Positions 10,745 to 22,599 of a stretch of DNA of 64,000 bases are shown one piece after another. Below the pieces are notes generated by a model that made no database searches, was not told the origin of the DNA, and saw only the letters and a list, made by a program, of their open reading frames with translations. A program made the position numbers and the translations under genes. How positions within the stretch are numbered: position 1 is the first letter of the stretch; each line of letters begins with the position of its first letter. Origin of the DNA: Pyxicephalus adspersus (lineage: Eukaryota; Chordata; Amphibia; Anura; Pyxicephalidae); assembly GCF_032062135.1 (NCBI RefSeq), contig NC_092860.1:66852105-66916104 (forward strand), written 5' to 3'.

Positions 10745-11555
10745 TTGGGGTTGTTGAATGGAGAGACCAATCAATCATGGAAAGAAGAAAAAGGAAAAAA
10801 AAAAGTTTTAATATCAAACTGATAGTGGGAGGAATACGATTGATGTGCGGGGCATGGAGATGTGTGATGGAATGTTTGTCAGAAACAAGGGGAGTTGCTT
10901 CTTGAGTGTGTGTGAGGGACATTCTTAGGTTGGGCTGGGGAGAAGGGAGAGAGTGTGTGTATGGGAGACATGATTAGATGAGGCTGGAGGGATGGGGGGG
11001 GGGGGGGAGAAAGGGAGAGGAGGGAGTGTGCTGAAATGAGTGATAATGCTGGATGATGAGGTTAGCTAAAAGTATGGTACAATGTCAATAAATTATTGTT
11101 AATGCACAATTAGCAAAGATAATGAAAGGTTGAATGAATTATTCTAACTAGATAAATAGAGCTATAGTTCTACATCACAACATGCAAATATATAAATATT
11201 GTACAGTATAGTATAATAACTAAAATGACATGTAAACAAATACAGAGTAATTTCAAAACATAACATCATTTGAAATTTGAATTATAGTAACCATGCTTAG
11301 ACTAATAAGCATTGTTAAGATATGTCTATGGTGGCTGAAGATGTAAAAAGGGTATCGTCACCATTGGAGAAGGTGTTGGTTGTTGTAAAGCATAGAGATA
11401 TAAAGGTATACATGTAAATATTTAACTACATTATACAAAATAGATATAAATGAAAGGATAAATTGGTAGAAAGTATAAATGGAGAAGTATATAAATGGTT
11501 CTTGATTGTAAAGTTTTAGGAACTTAGTAGTAAGGGTTTGAAACTGAATATATCA
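10745..11555. other. Purine/GT-rich then AT-rich spacer
   Basis: About 10860-11040 is rich in GGGAGA and GTGTGT words with a G-run near 10994. The rest is AT-rich with no recognisable gene. Part may be the 3' untranslated end of the reverse-strand Penelope element that follows. Confidence 0.4.
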
Positions 11556-11559
11556 TTAA

Positions 11560-12250
11560 GACCTTGATGTTTTGTTGCTTGAAGGTTCCAGATAGTTACA
11601 TTCAGCCTGTAACCATTTAATGTCCAGGTTGCCTCCTCGTGGATTGTTAAGAACATTTTCAAGGCCATAGAAGGTAACAAATCCGGACTGAATTTATGTT
11701 GAGTACCTACATAGTAACTGATGGGTGTAATGATTCTTCCTGACGTAATAGAGTGAATGTGTTCATAAATCCTTTTTTTAAAGACACGTTTTGTTTTCCT
11801 GATGTAGAAAGAACCCTATTTACATAGAACAAGGAATATTACTGCCTGGGTGGTGCAGCTGATGTGGTGATTAGGGCAATGTACTTTGCCATTGGGGTGT
11901 GGCTTCTTGAATCCAGCGACACTGCGTACAGTGTCCGCATCTAAAAGTACCTTTGACTTCCTTGGGGGGTGGTGTTATCTGAAAGTGGCTCCAAACTAGT
12001 TGATCTTAAAGTGATAAAGATGTTTTAAATGCAAATTGGGGTTTGTCACCTACAAATTTATGTAGGGAAGGGTCATTGCTGCGAATTTCCCAATGTTTCT
12101 TGCAAATCTTCCGAAGTTGCCTATGCTTAGAATTGTATCTTGTGATATATCTGGTTTCAGTCTTTTGATCGATGGTATTATCTTTGGTATTGGATAATAG
12201 CTGTTGTCTCGTATGTTTGTTTGCCTTTTGATTTGCACTCTTCAAAATTT
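11560..12250 (-). pseudogene. Penelope-like element PLE-1: RT thumb end and GIY-YIG endonuclease
   Basis: The reverse strand carries the C-terminal part of a Penelope polyprotein (reverse transcriptase plus GIY-YIG nuclease). From 12230 down: TRYNSKHRQLRKICKKHWEI, then LHKFVGDKPQFAFKTSLSL, the segment that follows the RT core in Penelopes. A Cys/His linker around 11870-11960 comes next, then the GIY-YIG domain at about 11690-11830 with FYIRKTKRVFKKRIYEHIHS. Family members normally read Y-V/I-G-K-T-K at that point; here the Gly is Arg. The N-terminal part of the same element lies at 15478-16260; the RT core between them is missing. Confidence 0.8.
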
Positions 12251-12260
12251 TATTGGAATA

Positions 12261-12480
12261 CAGTTAGGTCCATAAATATTTGGACAGAGACAACTTTTTT
12301 CTAATTTTGGTTCTGTACAATTAATTTTAAATGAAACAGCTCAGATGCAGTTGAACTGCAGACTTTCAGCTTTTTATCAGTGGGTTGAACAAAAAGATTG
12401 CATGAAAATGTGAGGAACTAAATCCTTTTTTTTAACACAATCACTTAATTTCAGGGGCTCCTAGGGTTGGGATGAATTTG
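12261..12480. mobile_element. Tc1-like terminal fragment
   Basis: Starts CAGTTAGGTCCATAAATATT, followed by GGACAGAGACAACTTTTTTC, and continues through the subterminal block ending TTAATTTCAGGGGCTC, matching the ends of the Tc1 copy at 27772-32913 almost base for base. Only the terminal 220 bases remain, with no transposase. It lies inside the region separating the two PLE-1 halves. Confidence 0.85.
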
Positions 12481-12636
12481 GTCCAAAGCTAGAAAAGCAA
12501 TTTTGTTTTTGTCAAAGTTGTGCTTCTTGCCTACATGAGGGCTCACTGGGATGACCATTTTACCATTATTGATGGCATATATGTTTAGATGTAGATTCTT
12601 TTTCGTAGTGCTCTCTTAGTCTTCCAGCACTGATAT

Positions 12637-12870
12637 AGGACCTAATTTATTAAAGCTCTCCAAGGCTGGAGAGGATACACTTTCATCAGTAAATTGGGTG
12701 ATCCAGAAATCCAGAGAATTAATCTGGTCCAGGATTCAAAACACTTGCTAGCATATAGCAAATTACTGGAAATCCATTCCAGGTTTGCTGGATCACTTAT
12801 CTTCACTGATTTATTTTTATTCTCTTTTATTCTCCGCAGCCTTGGAGAACTTTAATAAATCAGGCCCATA
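12637..12870. repeat. Palindromic MITE family D
   Basis: About 235 bases, close to a full palindrome. Left arm TAGGACCTAATTTATTAAAG and CTCTCCAAGGCTG pair with right arm CAGCCTTGGAGAAC and TTTAATAAATCAGGCCCATA. Inner blocks (GGTGATCCAG... and ...CTGGATCACTT) also pair. It is noncoding. Its transcript would fold as one long hairpin. Confidence 0.8.
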
Positions 12871-13139
12871 GAATCAGGTAGATAATTACTAGGGATGAGT
12901 GAGCGAGAATTGTAAGTTCGATCTCGCAGTAAATTGGGCCATCTTGTGTTCTGTGTCAGAGAAAGAAGCAGGGAGAGCATTGTGACAGGGACAGGTTAGG
13001 AGCCTTCTGTATATCTTTAAATATACAGATTGGGCAGTTTTTGATGCTACCTCTTGCTGTCCGGCAAAAAAGGCAGAAACATTTCTGTCCTACTCCCCAA
13101 AAAATAAAGATATTTCATTCTGATAGCACTTGCTATCTA

Positions 13140-14200
13140 TCAAAATAGCAAGATCCAGCGGTCAGGCTGGAACGATGTCATAACCATTATCTTTCTGCTT
13201 GATAATACCCTGTGTAGCCTGATGGAAAGTGATGATGGGAGAGGAGGGGAAGAAATGGGGGAGGAGGATGAGGGTGACATTACACTCCATAGCACACAGC
13301 CAGCATCAGGAGGAGCAAGAAGGGACACTGCCCAGCATCAGGAGTTTCAGGAGGAGGAAGAAGATGATTATGATGATGAGGGGGACCATGTTGGGGCTGC
13401 TGGACAGGACTCGTCCAACCCGCATTTGTGCTGTCATGCCCCAGGCATTGTGCTGGCGATGGAACAACAGGAACTGCTGCGGTTTGAAGAGAAGAAGGTG
13501 GGTGATGAGGAGGAAGATGTGTTGGTGCCTACATGTTGTGATGGCTATGGAGGGACCCCCGCATTTGCAGCATCAAAAACCAGGATGATTACTGGCTGGC
13601 CACCCTTCTGGATCACCGCTACAAAGACAAAATGTCACAGTTTCTACCCAACCTGGCACAAGAGAAAGCAGAATACTGAGCAGAATACTATGCGACCGGC
13701 TGTGTGAGGAGTTCCGCGTACCACATTCCACACAGGGAGCTCAGGCGGACAACGCCTCCACCAGCAGTAGTAATGGCATCAGGCCGCACACATCCAAAAG
13801 TGTAGGCCAAGGCAGGGGGGATTTTCTGGATGCCTGGCGAAACCCAGCCACCTCAAACAAGTGAAGTGCAGGGGCATAACCATCGGGAACGGATTAGATG
13901 CATGGTGCACGATTATGTTCTGGCTGGTGGTGTTGATGACAGCAGTTATGAGGAGGATGCCTATCCTGACAGTAGTGACGCCATTAATTTTTGGGTCAAC
14001 AGGCTTGAAATCTGCCCGCATTTGGCACAGTATGCCATCAAGCTTCTTTCGTGCCCGGTATCCAGTGTTCTGTCCAAAAGAACCTTCAGTGCCGCTGGCG
14101 GAGTGGTCACGGGCAACCGATCATGACTGTCGCTGGAAAATGTCAATCGCCTCACCTTTTTGAAAATGAACGAAAGGTGGGTTACTAACAACTATCGTAT
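13140..14200 (+). pseudogene. hAT transposase C-terminal remnant
   Basis: hAT transposases cut and paste by a DDE-type RNase H fold and dimerise through a C-terminal hATC domain. Here an acidic stretch (13222-13420, many GAG/GAT codons) is followed by LDHRYKDK in a shifted frame near 13610 (family LDPRYKD). Next is the dimerisation domain at 13830-14190: INFWVNRLEICPHLAQYAIK, LLSCPVSSVLSKRTFSAAGG, VVTGNRS, then TFLKMNERWV. The canonical hATC reads ...ASS-P-ERVFSAAG, so the copy is clear but degraded. The N-terminal BED finger and most of the catalytic core are absent, and frames shift at least twice. Confidence 0.85.
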
Positions 14201-14689
14201 CCCCACTGCAGATGTCACTGATTGACTGACACAAGTACTCACTGGCCAACCAAGATGCCTCTGTGAACCCAGACTGCTCCTGTGCTGAGTCTGTGGCTGC
14301 CTATCAGCAACACCGAGTCAGCTGAGCCCGCCTCGGTTGAAATATTCCGCTAGTTATTGCAATGTCCAGGGGTGGCTTTCATCCCCAATGTAATGCTTGC
14401 CATTCTGCCAGTCAGCAATATACTTTACATTTCTGCTGCTCCCAGGAGGCCAACAAACTGCAGATGAAAACCCCCAGTACTGCCACACTGATAGGTACCA
14501 TTGCCTTTTTTTCCTAATTTTTCAGCTAAGTATTGTAAGATTGAGGGTTGGCATTCATGTCATCCACTTCATGATGCAAACTAGAAATATTGTCTACCTT
14601 CCCACCGCTTCCGGTACCACAGACAGCAGTGCTGGCGCACAAAACATCTTGGTCTGGTCCTTCACAAATTTCAGATATTTGTATTACAC

Positions 14690-15405
14690 ACTTCTGGGTG
14701 GCATTAATGATGCACTACACCCAGCTCTACTTGCCAGTTACCAATGCAGTCCCCGCTCTGTCTCAGGGCCCACCGCCTCCTCCTTCTGCTGCTGCTGCCA
14801 CCTGTCAGTACTCCATTCACTAAAATTGTAAACTTCTGGGTGGCATTGACGATGCACTACACCAAGCTCTAGATGCCAGTTGCTCTTTCGCAGGGCCCAT
14901 CGTCTCCTCCTCTTGCTATTGCTGCTGCTGCCTGTCAGTACTCCATTCACTAAAGTTGTATTACACACTTCTGGGTGGCATTGTCATTGTACTACACCCA
15001 GCTCTAGATGCCAGTTACCAATGCAGTCCCCGCTCCTTCTAAGGGCCCACTGCCTCCTACTTCTCCTGCTGCTGCCGCCTGTCAGTACTCCATTCACTAA
15101 AATTGTACACTTCCGGGTGGCATTGATGATGTACTACACCCAGCTCTAGACGCCAGTTATCAATGAAGTCTCCTCTCCGCCTTAGGGCCCACTGCCTCCT
15201 CCTCCTGCTGTTGCTGCTGCCGCTTGTCAGTACTCCATTAACTAAAACTGTACACTTCTGGGTGGCATTGAGGATACACTACACCTAGCTCTAGATGCCA
15301 GTTACTAGTTATTATTATACCAATGCAGTTCCCGCTTCGTCTCAGGGCCCACCACCTCCTCCTCCTGATGTTGGTGCTGCCACTTGTCAGTACTTCATTC
15401 ACTAA
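14690..15405 (+). repeat. Minisatellite, about five ~140-bp units
   Basis: Units carry the same ordered blocks: CTTCTGGGTGGCATTGA, ACTACACCCAGCTCTA, GATGCCAGTTACCAATGCAG, CAGGGCCCAC-GCCTCCTCC, a CTGCTGCTGC run, and GTCAGTACTCCATTCACTAA. About five copies differ by small insertions in the CTG-rich part. They lie 3' of the hAT transposase and probably belong to the element. Confidence 0.85.
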
Positions 15406-15411
15406 AATTGT

Positions 15412-15472
15412 GGCCGAACTTTTAGCACTAAAAATTTACCCCGTACCACACTCGGGAATACCGCCAGGGAGG
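15412..15472. repeat. MITE family C, right end only
   Basis: Ends GGGAATACCGCCAGGGAGG followed by TTAA at 15473-15476, the same right terminus as the element at 9456-9897. The preceding ACCCCGTACCACACTC also matches that copy. The left part is absent, replaced by the hAT-A minisatellite. Confidence 0.8.
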
Positions 15473-15477
15473 TTAAA

Positions 15478-16260
15478 CTAGTACTTGCGCATGGAGTACT
15501 CCAAATCTCTAAATTCTTTTGTCACTATGTTTACGAATGTTATAATGTGAGTATAGTTAGAAAGTTGTGGGAATAAAGTTGTTTTAGCGTGCCTAATAGG
15601 TATAGGTAGGGGAGTATGCATTTCAAGAGTGGGGGTAGAGGCTGTGTTACCAGTTGAATCTTTGTTTTCTGCTAGTAGTTCATAAAGAGTTTTCAGGTTT
15701 CTGAAGTCTTCTATGTTGAATTTTTTTAATCCAGGAGGTATTGTAAATGTATTATTGATACGATTGTTATCACACATAGGTTTAAGGGTAAGTGTTCTAC
15801 AATCAACAGATTGCTGTCTTTTATGACTTCAAACTTATCCAAGTTTGCAAAGGGGCAAAAAAATAGACCCTTTTTAGGTACTTCTGTTTCCATGGAGGGT
15901 AATGAGGACAAATGAATAATTTTCAGGTCTATTGGTTGAGATTCAGTTTTGATATAAAAAAATGGTCCAGGGAGCATTTCACTGGGCATGACAGTTGTGG
16001 GAGACGAGGGCCTAAAAAAGTGGTTCGGGTATTGGGGATGGTCCCTGATGTTGGCTGTAAGGGCAGTGAGAGGGGGAGGGGGGATGGGGGAGATTTGGAG
16101 GGGGGAGGTACATGGTGTAGTGGGGATTTGGATGGATGGGATGTTAGTGAGCCCTGTGAAGATGAATGTAGGTTCCAGCTGAGAAGGAGATGTGGTAAAG
16201 GAAATTGTGGATACCAGTTCAGCAGGTGATGTGGTAGTGGGTAAATTAGTGGTAGCATCA
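15478..16260 (-). pseudogene. Penelope-like element PLE-1: N-terminal region
   Basis: The reverse strand from about 15990 down reads IDLKIIHLSSLPSMETEVPK, then KGLFFCPFANLDKFEVIKDS, then a segment ending FRDLEY, in two overlapping frames. This matches the conserved start of Penelope polyproteins (N-L-S---L---E---L-KGL-F-P). Upstream, 15929-16258 is proline-rich and open. With 11560-12250 it makes one element split by about 3.2 kb; the RT palm (YADD-type) region is not present in either half. It is nonfunctional. Confidence 0.7.
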
Positions 16261-17755
16261 GGATTGAGAATCAGTGAAGTAGTGGATTGTTTGCTTGACT
16301 CAGTTCATAATGATTACTTTTATAATGCTTTTTTCTTTTTAGTGTAAAATCAGGGGGAATTATTGAGAGTGATGGAAGGGATGCAGGAGTTGGTTGGGAG
16401 GGGGTAGTGTAGTGGGAGGGGGGATAAATTGGATAGTGACAAATGATAAACTAACCTGCACACCTAAAGGTAAAATGGTAGTATTCCACAATACATGGGA
16501 CCTTTGGAATTCCTACATCTCAGTGTAATTGTAGAAAAGAACCACCATTTGCCCTTTCCCCCTTCCTGACTTTCCCTTTACTACACCCCTCACCCCCCTT
16601 TTCCATTCAGGTATTTCACATATTTTGTGTTGGTTTGACCATTCTTTTTAACATTTTCCTTTATGGGGAAACAGAGAAATGATGCTATTGCCAATTTAAA
16701 GGTTATGTAAAATCAGTGTTTTGGTTCATATACAGTATCTTTTCTGCATAGAGCAAGGCACTTGAAAATAGAGGAGCATACTGATTTACTTTTGTTTCTC
16801 TGTACAGACCCGAAAGGTGAATGTGTTTGATTCTTCTTCTTCTTACTATATCCTGAAACACTGTGAATGTTCAACTTTAATGGGTGTAAATTGTTTATTT
16901 CTCCCCTACAATACCTATACTTGTTGTAAAACCTCTTAAAAACTCAAACAATATTTGAAATACAACAAGTGTCAGCAATAAAAATAGCAAATACACTCAG
17001 ACTAGGTCCAGCTGGTATTTATACTCATGTGAGTCCAAAACTGAATCCAACAGAGCCACATCTTGCAAATGTAACTCAAGACCCCTTACTCATGGATATC
17101 TATATTTAAAACCTCATTAACCCTATGGGACAACAGTTGCAAAGCTTAAAGGCCCTATTCTCTCCAAAACAGAGAAATATCTAACAGTGGTGACAGGAAG
17201 GTAAATTAAATTTTTGTGAACTCTGTAAAATGGTCTTCTGTTATGTGACAATCAATAGATTTCTGTGTGACTTACCAAATCATATCCCAAAAAGGCTTCA
17301 AAAATAAGCAGGTCCAAAAAAACATATATAAAATTGTGCCGATGCATCTTTAGCATACCTTGGGAATTGCGAGAATAAGCACTGGTGTTCTATGCCACTG
17401 GGATACAATCCTAGGTTCAACTCATGGAATCTGCTACAAATGGAGGGTAACATGCAAGACTACCTGGGCATTTTTAGAAAATGCAATGTTACCAATAGAC
17501 CATGTGATTCTGGGGAGGTCTGCATGTTGTAACTTGATATTATCTGTTCTGAAGTATGATTGATGATGTTGAGAAAAGGAAGTGTGTTTTTACAAGTAGC
17601 ACAAGTTAAAAAAATAGTTAAAATTGCATTAAGGAATTCTTTTTTTTTTTGTCTTTATTTTTCACAGGCTTTATTCTAGTTTCAATTAAAAAAAAAAGTG
17701 AAAAAAAACAATGCTCTGTTGGGCCTTTGAAGCCACACACCTGAATATATGCACC
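16261..17755. other. Unclassified, AT-rich
   Basis: The first 200 bases may be the 5' flank of PLE-1. The remainder has T-runs (17640-17650) and A-runs (17690-17710), with no convincing gene or repeat. Confidence 0.4.
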
Positions 17756-17757
17756 AA

Positions 17758-19509
17758 GGGAAATATTTATTTAATACGTCAACGTTTTTCTCAGTAAATA
17801 TATTTCTAATGAGGCTACTGACATGAAATTTACACCAGATGTCGGTAACAAGCTAAGTAATGCACACATACAAAGAATAATTGCTGGCCTATAAAAAGGT
17901 TCCAAAGTTCCAAAAATGTTCCAATGTACCAGGGTATCACACAAGAAGCATCTCATGATGGACAAAAGCAAAGAGCTCTCTCAAGACCTTCACAACCTTA
18001 TTGTTGCAAAACATACTGATGGCATTGGTAACATGTATTTCTAAGCATGCTTCACTGAGCATCGTTGGGGATATAATTCAGAAATGGAAAGAACATCATC
18101 AGCAAGACTTCTGACAGAGGAGTCAAAATAACAATCAGAAGAGTTGTCTAGGAGCCAAGGATGACTCGTGGAGAGCTTAAGAAAGACCTGGAATTTAATA
18201 CTAATAATGTTTTACCGACAATAATGCTTTACCAGTATATATTAGTATATGTGTACATTTAATGAGGTCATCCTAAAGGAATGCAGCTCACCCTTTAACT
18301 GACATCCCCTATAAGGTAAAATGCTGGTTAAAGAATGATTATTGTCCGTACTGTTCTAGTACTAGCCTTGTCCTCAGTTTAAAACACAGTGCCACACCTA
18401 ATTGGGTAGTCTTAACCAAACTAACTGCATGCAACATGTTTTTTGTTCATCTGCCAAGCCATTCAATTTGGACTCCTTGGCCAAATGCCACTCTGCCACT
18501 TCCGAAGTAAATCTTTAGTTGGTATTACATTGTTTTATCTACCTGTCTTTATATCATTAAATAGTATAATTTTAAATTTTTACTAGCAAGTCTCTGGGTT
18601 ATCTCTCTTTCTACACTTTGAATTTAAATAAATATTTACATAAAGTGTCACAAATTATATTTGTGACATAACACACGCTCACTGCGCATTACTCTGCTGC
18701 TAAAGAAAAAGCATTTTAAAGCTTGTAAAGTTTGCTGCACAGCATTTGAACAAGCCAGTGAAATACTGGGGGAATATGGTCAGATGAGAACAAAATAAAC
18801 TCTTTGGATGTCATTGCACACACCATGTTTGGAAGAGAAATGATACTGCACATCACCCAAAAATACCATACCATGGCAACATAATGCTGTGGGATGGTTT
18901 TGCAGCATATGGTACTGGCAGACTTCATATAAATTAAGGAAAGATGAATGGAGAAATGTACCGGGACATTCTTGATAAGAATCTGAAAATGAAATATAGG
19001 TGGGCATTTCACCAAGACAATAATGCCAAACACACAGCCAAGGAAACTCTCATTCGGTTTCAGAGAAAGAAAATAAAGCTGATGGCCCAGTCACTCAATT
19101 TAAATCCAGATGAAAGTCTATGAAAAGATTTGAAGATCAGAATGCTTTGAACAGGCCCCGAAACCTGCAAGATTTGAAGAACACAAAATGAAGTTTGTGT
19201 TGGAGGTTGGGTCAAAATCACACTTGAGCAATGTATGCAACTAGTTTATTTATACAAGAAGCATCTACAAGCTGTCATTACCAACAAAGGATTTTCTAAG
19301 TACTAAATAAATTTCACTAAGGGTGTTCAATACTTATTCCTTGTGTCATTACACTTTATTACACCTAACTTAATTTTTGGATGTATTTGATTTGATTTTG
19401 TTGTTTACTTGTGTTGTTACCAACATCTGGTGTAAATTTCATGTCAATAGCTCCATTAGAAATAAATTTACTAGGAAAAACATTGATGAGTTCAATACTT
19501 TTTTCCTCT
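17758..19509 (+). mobile_element. Tc1-like transposon Tc1-b with ~90-bp inverted ends
   Basis: The left end (17758-17850, containing CAGTAAATATATTTCTAATG and GACATGAAATTTACACCAGA) is the inverted counterpart of the right end (19415-19509, containing TCTGGTGTAAATTTCATGTC and CATTAGAAATAAATTTACTA). The transposase is forward and broken. Its N-terminal helix-turn-helix part lies at about 17955-18200 (MDKSKELSQDLHNLIVAKH and a CKA-like region), its DDE part at 18720-19150 with WAFHQDNNAKHTAKETLI and SLNLNPDESL (family SPDLNPIE). Roughly 500 bases at 18195-18700 do not fit the family and look like an insertion replacing part of the catalytic core. That insert contains a perfect 10-bp hairpin at 18646-18668. 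Confidence 0.85.
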
Positions 19510-20818
19510 GCTTTACCATTCTTAAAGTGCAATAGTCAGGGGTATAGTATATACAGCTCAGCATACAGAGTGGAGAGGTCCAACGTACAAAAGGTATATA
19601 ATGTAGTTGCAGGGCTTGGGAGTGTGTGAGTACAACATGTATACATATATGATGCAGAAAATTAGATTTTTACATCAATACAGCAATAGGGAATACATAC
19701 CCAAAACCGTGAGTAAATTCCCATCTTTTTCAAATATAGCTGTCAAGGGGAGCACAATGGGAGCTGATCCACTCCCACCATAGAACCTGGTTTACCAAGA
19801 TCTTCTGCAAAATGAAGATTTTCAATCCAGTAAGCATTTCTTTTGCATTACATGAAAACTCCTTCCTGTTTAAATATTTCTTAGTGACCAGTTCTGTTGT
19901 ATTGCCTGCTTATGTAGCCCTTACTCCCACCAAGGGATAGGCAAATATTATCAAGTTCTTACATCATAGTTTGAGGGTGTTTAATACAGCTCAATGTGTT
20001 TGGAAAGAGGGTTAGAGTATGAGCATTTCATGGCAGTTCACTTCCAATACTAGTCAATTAAAATCAATACTTACAGATGACCTTCTTATTCTCACTGAAC
20101 TCCTAAATCCATGTCAGGTGCAAAACCCTTCAATCTATGACTTGCAGTGACGGAAGCATCTTTCCCCTGAAGTGTGTCTATCCAATGAAGTCCTAAAAGT
20201 ATCTAAAGTATATTTTCTGGTTCCCTTCTCCTTTTGTCTTCCGCTTGCTAAAGCTAAGTCCTCAATCACTGGCAACTAGGCACATCCGCTCAGTGGCTCA
20301 GTCTGCAAATTGGGAAGTCTAGCCATTCCCTGTGGCTGCAAGGCTGACCTGCCCTGACTCCCTTAGATTTCATGGAAAGGGCCCCATAAGCTATGTCCCC
20401 TACACATTTACCCAGTTTCAGAATATGCCTAAGAAGGTGCGAAACATCATATTATGTTCAATAGGTAATGAACCAAGGATAAAATTGGTTACATCTTGCT
20501 AGTTCTGTTTTTTTTTTTACAGATTTCTTTTTATTAAGTTCATCCATTAAAACTAGTAAATCCATTAAAAAACTAGTTTGATGTCAGCAAAGGACATTCT
20601 GTTAGGATGGTATAAATTTCTGCACCTAATAAATAATGACTACAAATATGAACTGTATTCTTTCTGAGTCTGTCTAAAAAGACAACCACGCACTATGCAC
20701 TATACTATACTAAATATAGTATACTTAGAACAGATAAACACTATGTTAAACCTAAAAACTATGTTCAACTTACTTATGTTCAAGATAGATGAAATATTTA
20801 CATTCATTTTTTAACTAT

Positions 20819-20867
<49 letters not shown>

Positions 20868-22599
20868 CACACACACACAGGTAGCCCCAGAGTTAGGGAT
20901 ATCCACATAAAGCTGACTCCTAGATACAAAGGTGCTTGATGGGGGGGAGGAGGCAGTTTGCAGAAGAAGTCTTTTGGTTGTAACTCTTTAATGATCAGGA
21001 TACACTCTGCAGTTTTTTCCTTGTGCAAATCAAAGCACAGCTTGCTCCAGAAGCTAATAGGTGTGCAAGCAAAAATCATTTTTTTGGTGTATTTTACCAC
21101 ATGGCACGCACAAAAGCGAAGCAGATGACGTGTAAAAGGCATACTGAAAGGGGTGTATTAATAACTTATTCCCCTGTCAATTAGCTTTAAATTCGTCCAT
21201 ATTATTAGTTCATACATAAAGCTTTTCTATATCATAAGAGCTTTGAATTTGTACAATTGCTCAATAGGTGGTTGAACAAGTCATTGTTTTATTAGAGGAA
21301 TTTGATTACCTGTCAGAGAATTTCAGACTAATTGATAGGGGGGGCCTACAAGTTGAATAAATGGAGCAAATCTTTTTGACCAGACAGAAATTGAGAAATT
21401 CTAATTCTTAACAGATCAGGTTTAATCCAGGTTGAATCTCCGTTTAGGTAACTCAGTGTGCTTTTCTCTTGTAATACCAGAAATCATACTATTCTTTGGG
21501 CCTGATAGAAGTGTGTGACCTACACAGCTTAATATCATGGGCACTATGTTAAAGTTAACCACTCTGATATTATTCCAGAGAACTTTCAGATGCTTGCAAG
21601 CAAATCCAGTAAGAATGATAATGATACAAAGATTGAGGTTTGGTTGAATGCACAAAACTAGAGCAACAAACTTTTAATTGCTGTTCAGTGCAATAAGTAT
21701 TCGGAATGCACAATCAGAGAGGTAAGGAATTCTATCAGTGCATGAAGTAATCACCATCATGATGTCTTCAGTGTGTATGCACATTATTACATAGTTAAAA
21801 AAATAAATATTTTGTTTTCAGAAGGACATATGTGCCTATTTGTAAGCATTTTTAAGAACAAATATTTTTTTCTGTACTGCACCAGTTAAAGTTTCTGAAT
21901 AATATTGTACAAGACAGTGAGTATGCCTTATATAAAACAAAACTAAATTTAATGACACCATGTGACAAGTTGTTAGGCAGAAACACTTATTGGCTATACA
22001 ATCTGAGCAGGAGTGAAACAACCAATCAGGTTCTGCTGCAGTGCACATGTACTTACAGGAAATATGATGACAGAAGTTGGAAGCAAAGTCAGCTGAATAA
22101 AAAACTATCATTATACTATACTATTATGCTGCTGACAGCCTGTAAGCAGCGGGTGTTCTTAACTGAACCTTGATGAAGTAAAGGAAGTTTCAGCTGTGTT
22201 TTCTGGCAGGGGTGCATAAATCACAAGCGGGGTGATTACACATCCTCTCTCTACTCCAAGGCAATTCAGCAAGAAAATTCAGTATCATGCTATCTGCTTG
22301 TGTGTTGCAGGAGTCAGGACAGTACCTAGAAAGCAGAGCTGGGTCTTGAGCAGTGGTAAGGGGAAGCAGTCAAAGACATGGTTAAACGGAGAGGGATGAT
22401 GGCTGTTTACCCACACTGAGCAAACAGACATCCAGGTCGTAGGGGGATGCAAAGAGGGTCTAGGATGGAAGTGGGGGTCTTTTATTCCACTTACCTACTT
22501 TAACACCAGTAGAAGACACCAAGTTCTTTTTTCCTTTACTTTACCCCACTCCTCAAATCACATCCACAATATCTCTTTTTGAACTTACCACAGATTGAG
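19510..22599. other. Unclassified 3-kb stretch
   Basis: No element could be assigned. A TA/CA microsatellite lies at 20815-20878. A stretch at 20880-21140 beginning CAGGTAGCCCCAGAGTTAGG resembles the start of the hAT-type MITE at 34290 only over its first dozen bases. A short ILTDDLLILTEL reading near 20075-20110 recalls an L1 YADD box, but nothing around it supports an RT. Confidence 0.4.
20815..20878. repeat. (TA)n/(CA)n microsatellite
   Basis: A run of TA dinucleotides with one AAA interruption passes into ACACATACACACACACAC. Confidence 0.95.

Larger units (their letters stand above)
12890..15410 (+). mobile_element. hAT transposon copy hAT-A, right end missing
   Basis: The left terminus TAGGGATGAGTGAGCGAG at 12890 matches the inverted terminus of hAT-B at 32280 (CTCATCCCTA). 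The adjoining subterminal sequence TTCGATCTCGCAGTAAATTG is the counterpart of hAT-B's right end (AATTCGCTTCGAGATCGAAT). Transposase remnants follow (13140-14200), then a 3' minisatellite (14690-15405). The expected right terminus is not found; the copy appears cut where a MITE family C end starts (15412). The 8 bases before the element (12882-12889) cannot be tested for duplication. Confidence 0.75.

Noticed and set aside
13222..13420. Acidic host nuclear protein
   Set aside because: The acidic codons lie directly upstream of LD-RYKD and hATC motifs in an hAT element, so they belong to transposase-derived sequence.
20030..20450. L1 reverse-transcriptase fragment (LTDDLLILTEL)
   Set aside because: One short YADD-like reading with no flanking RT motifs; chance is as likely.
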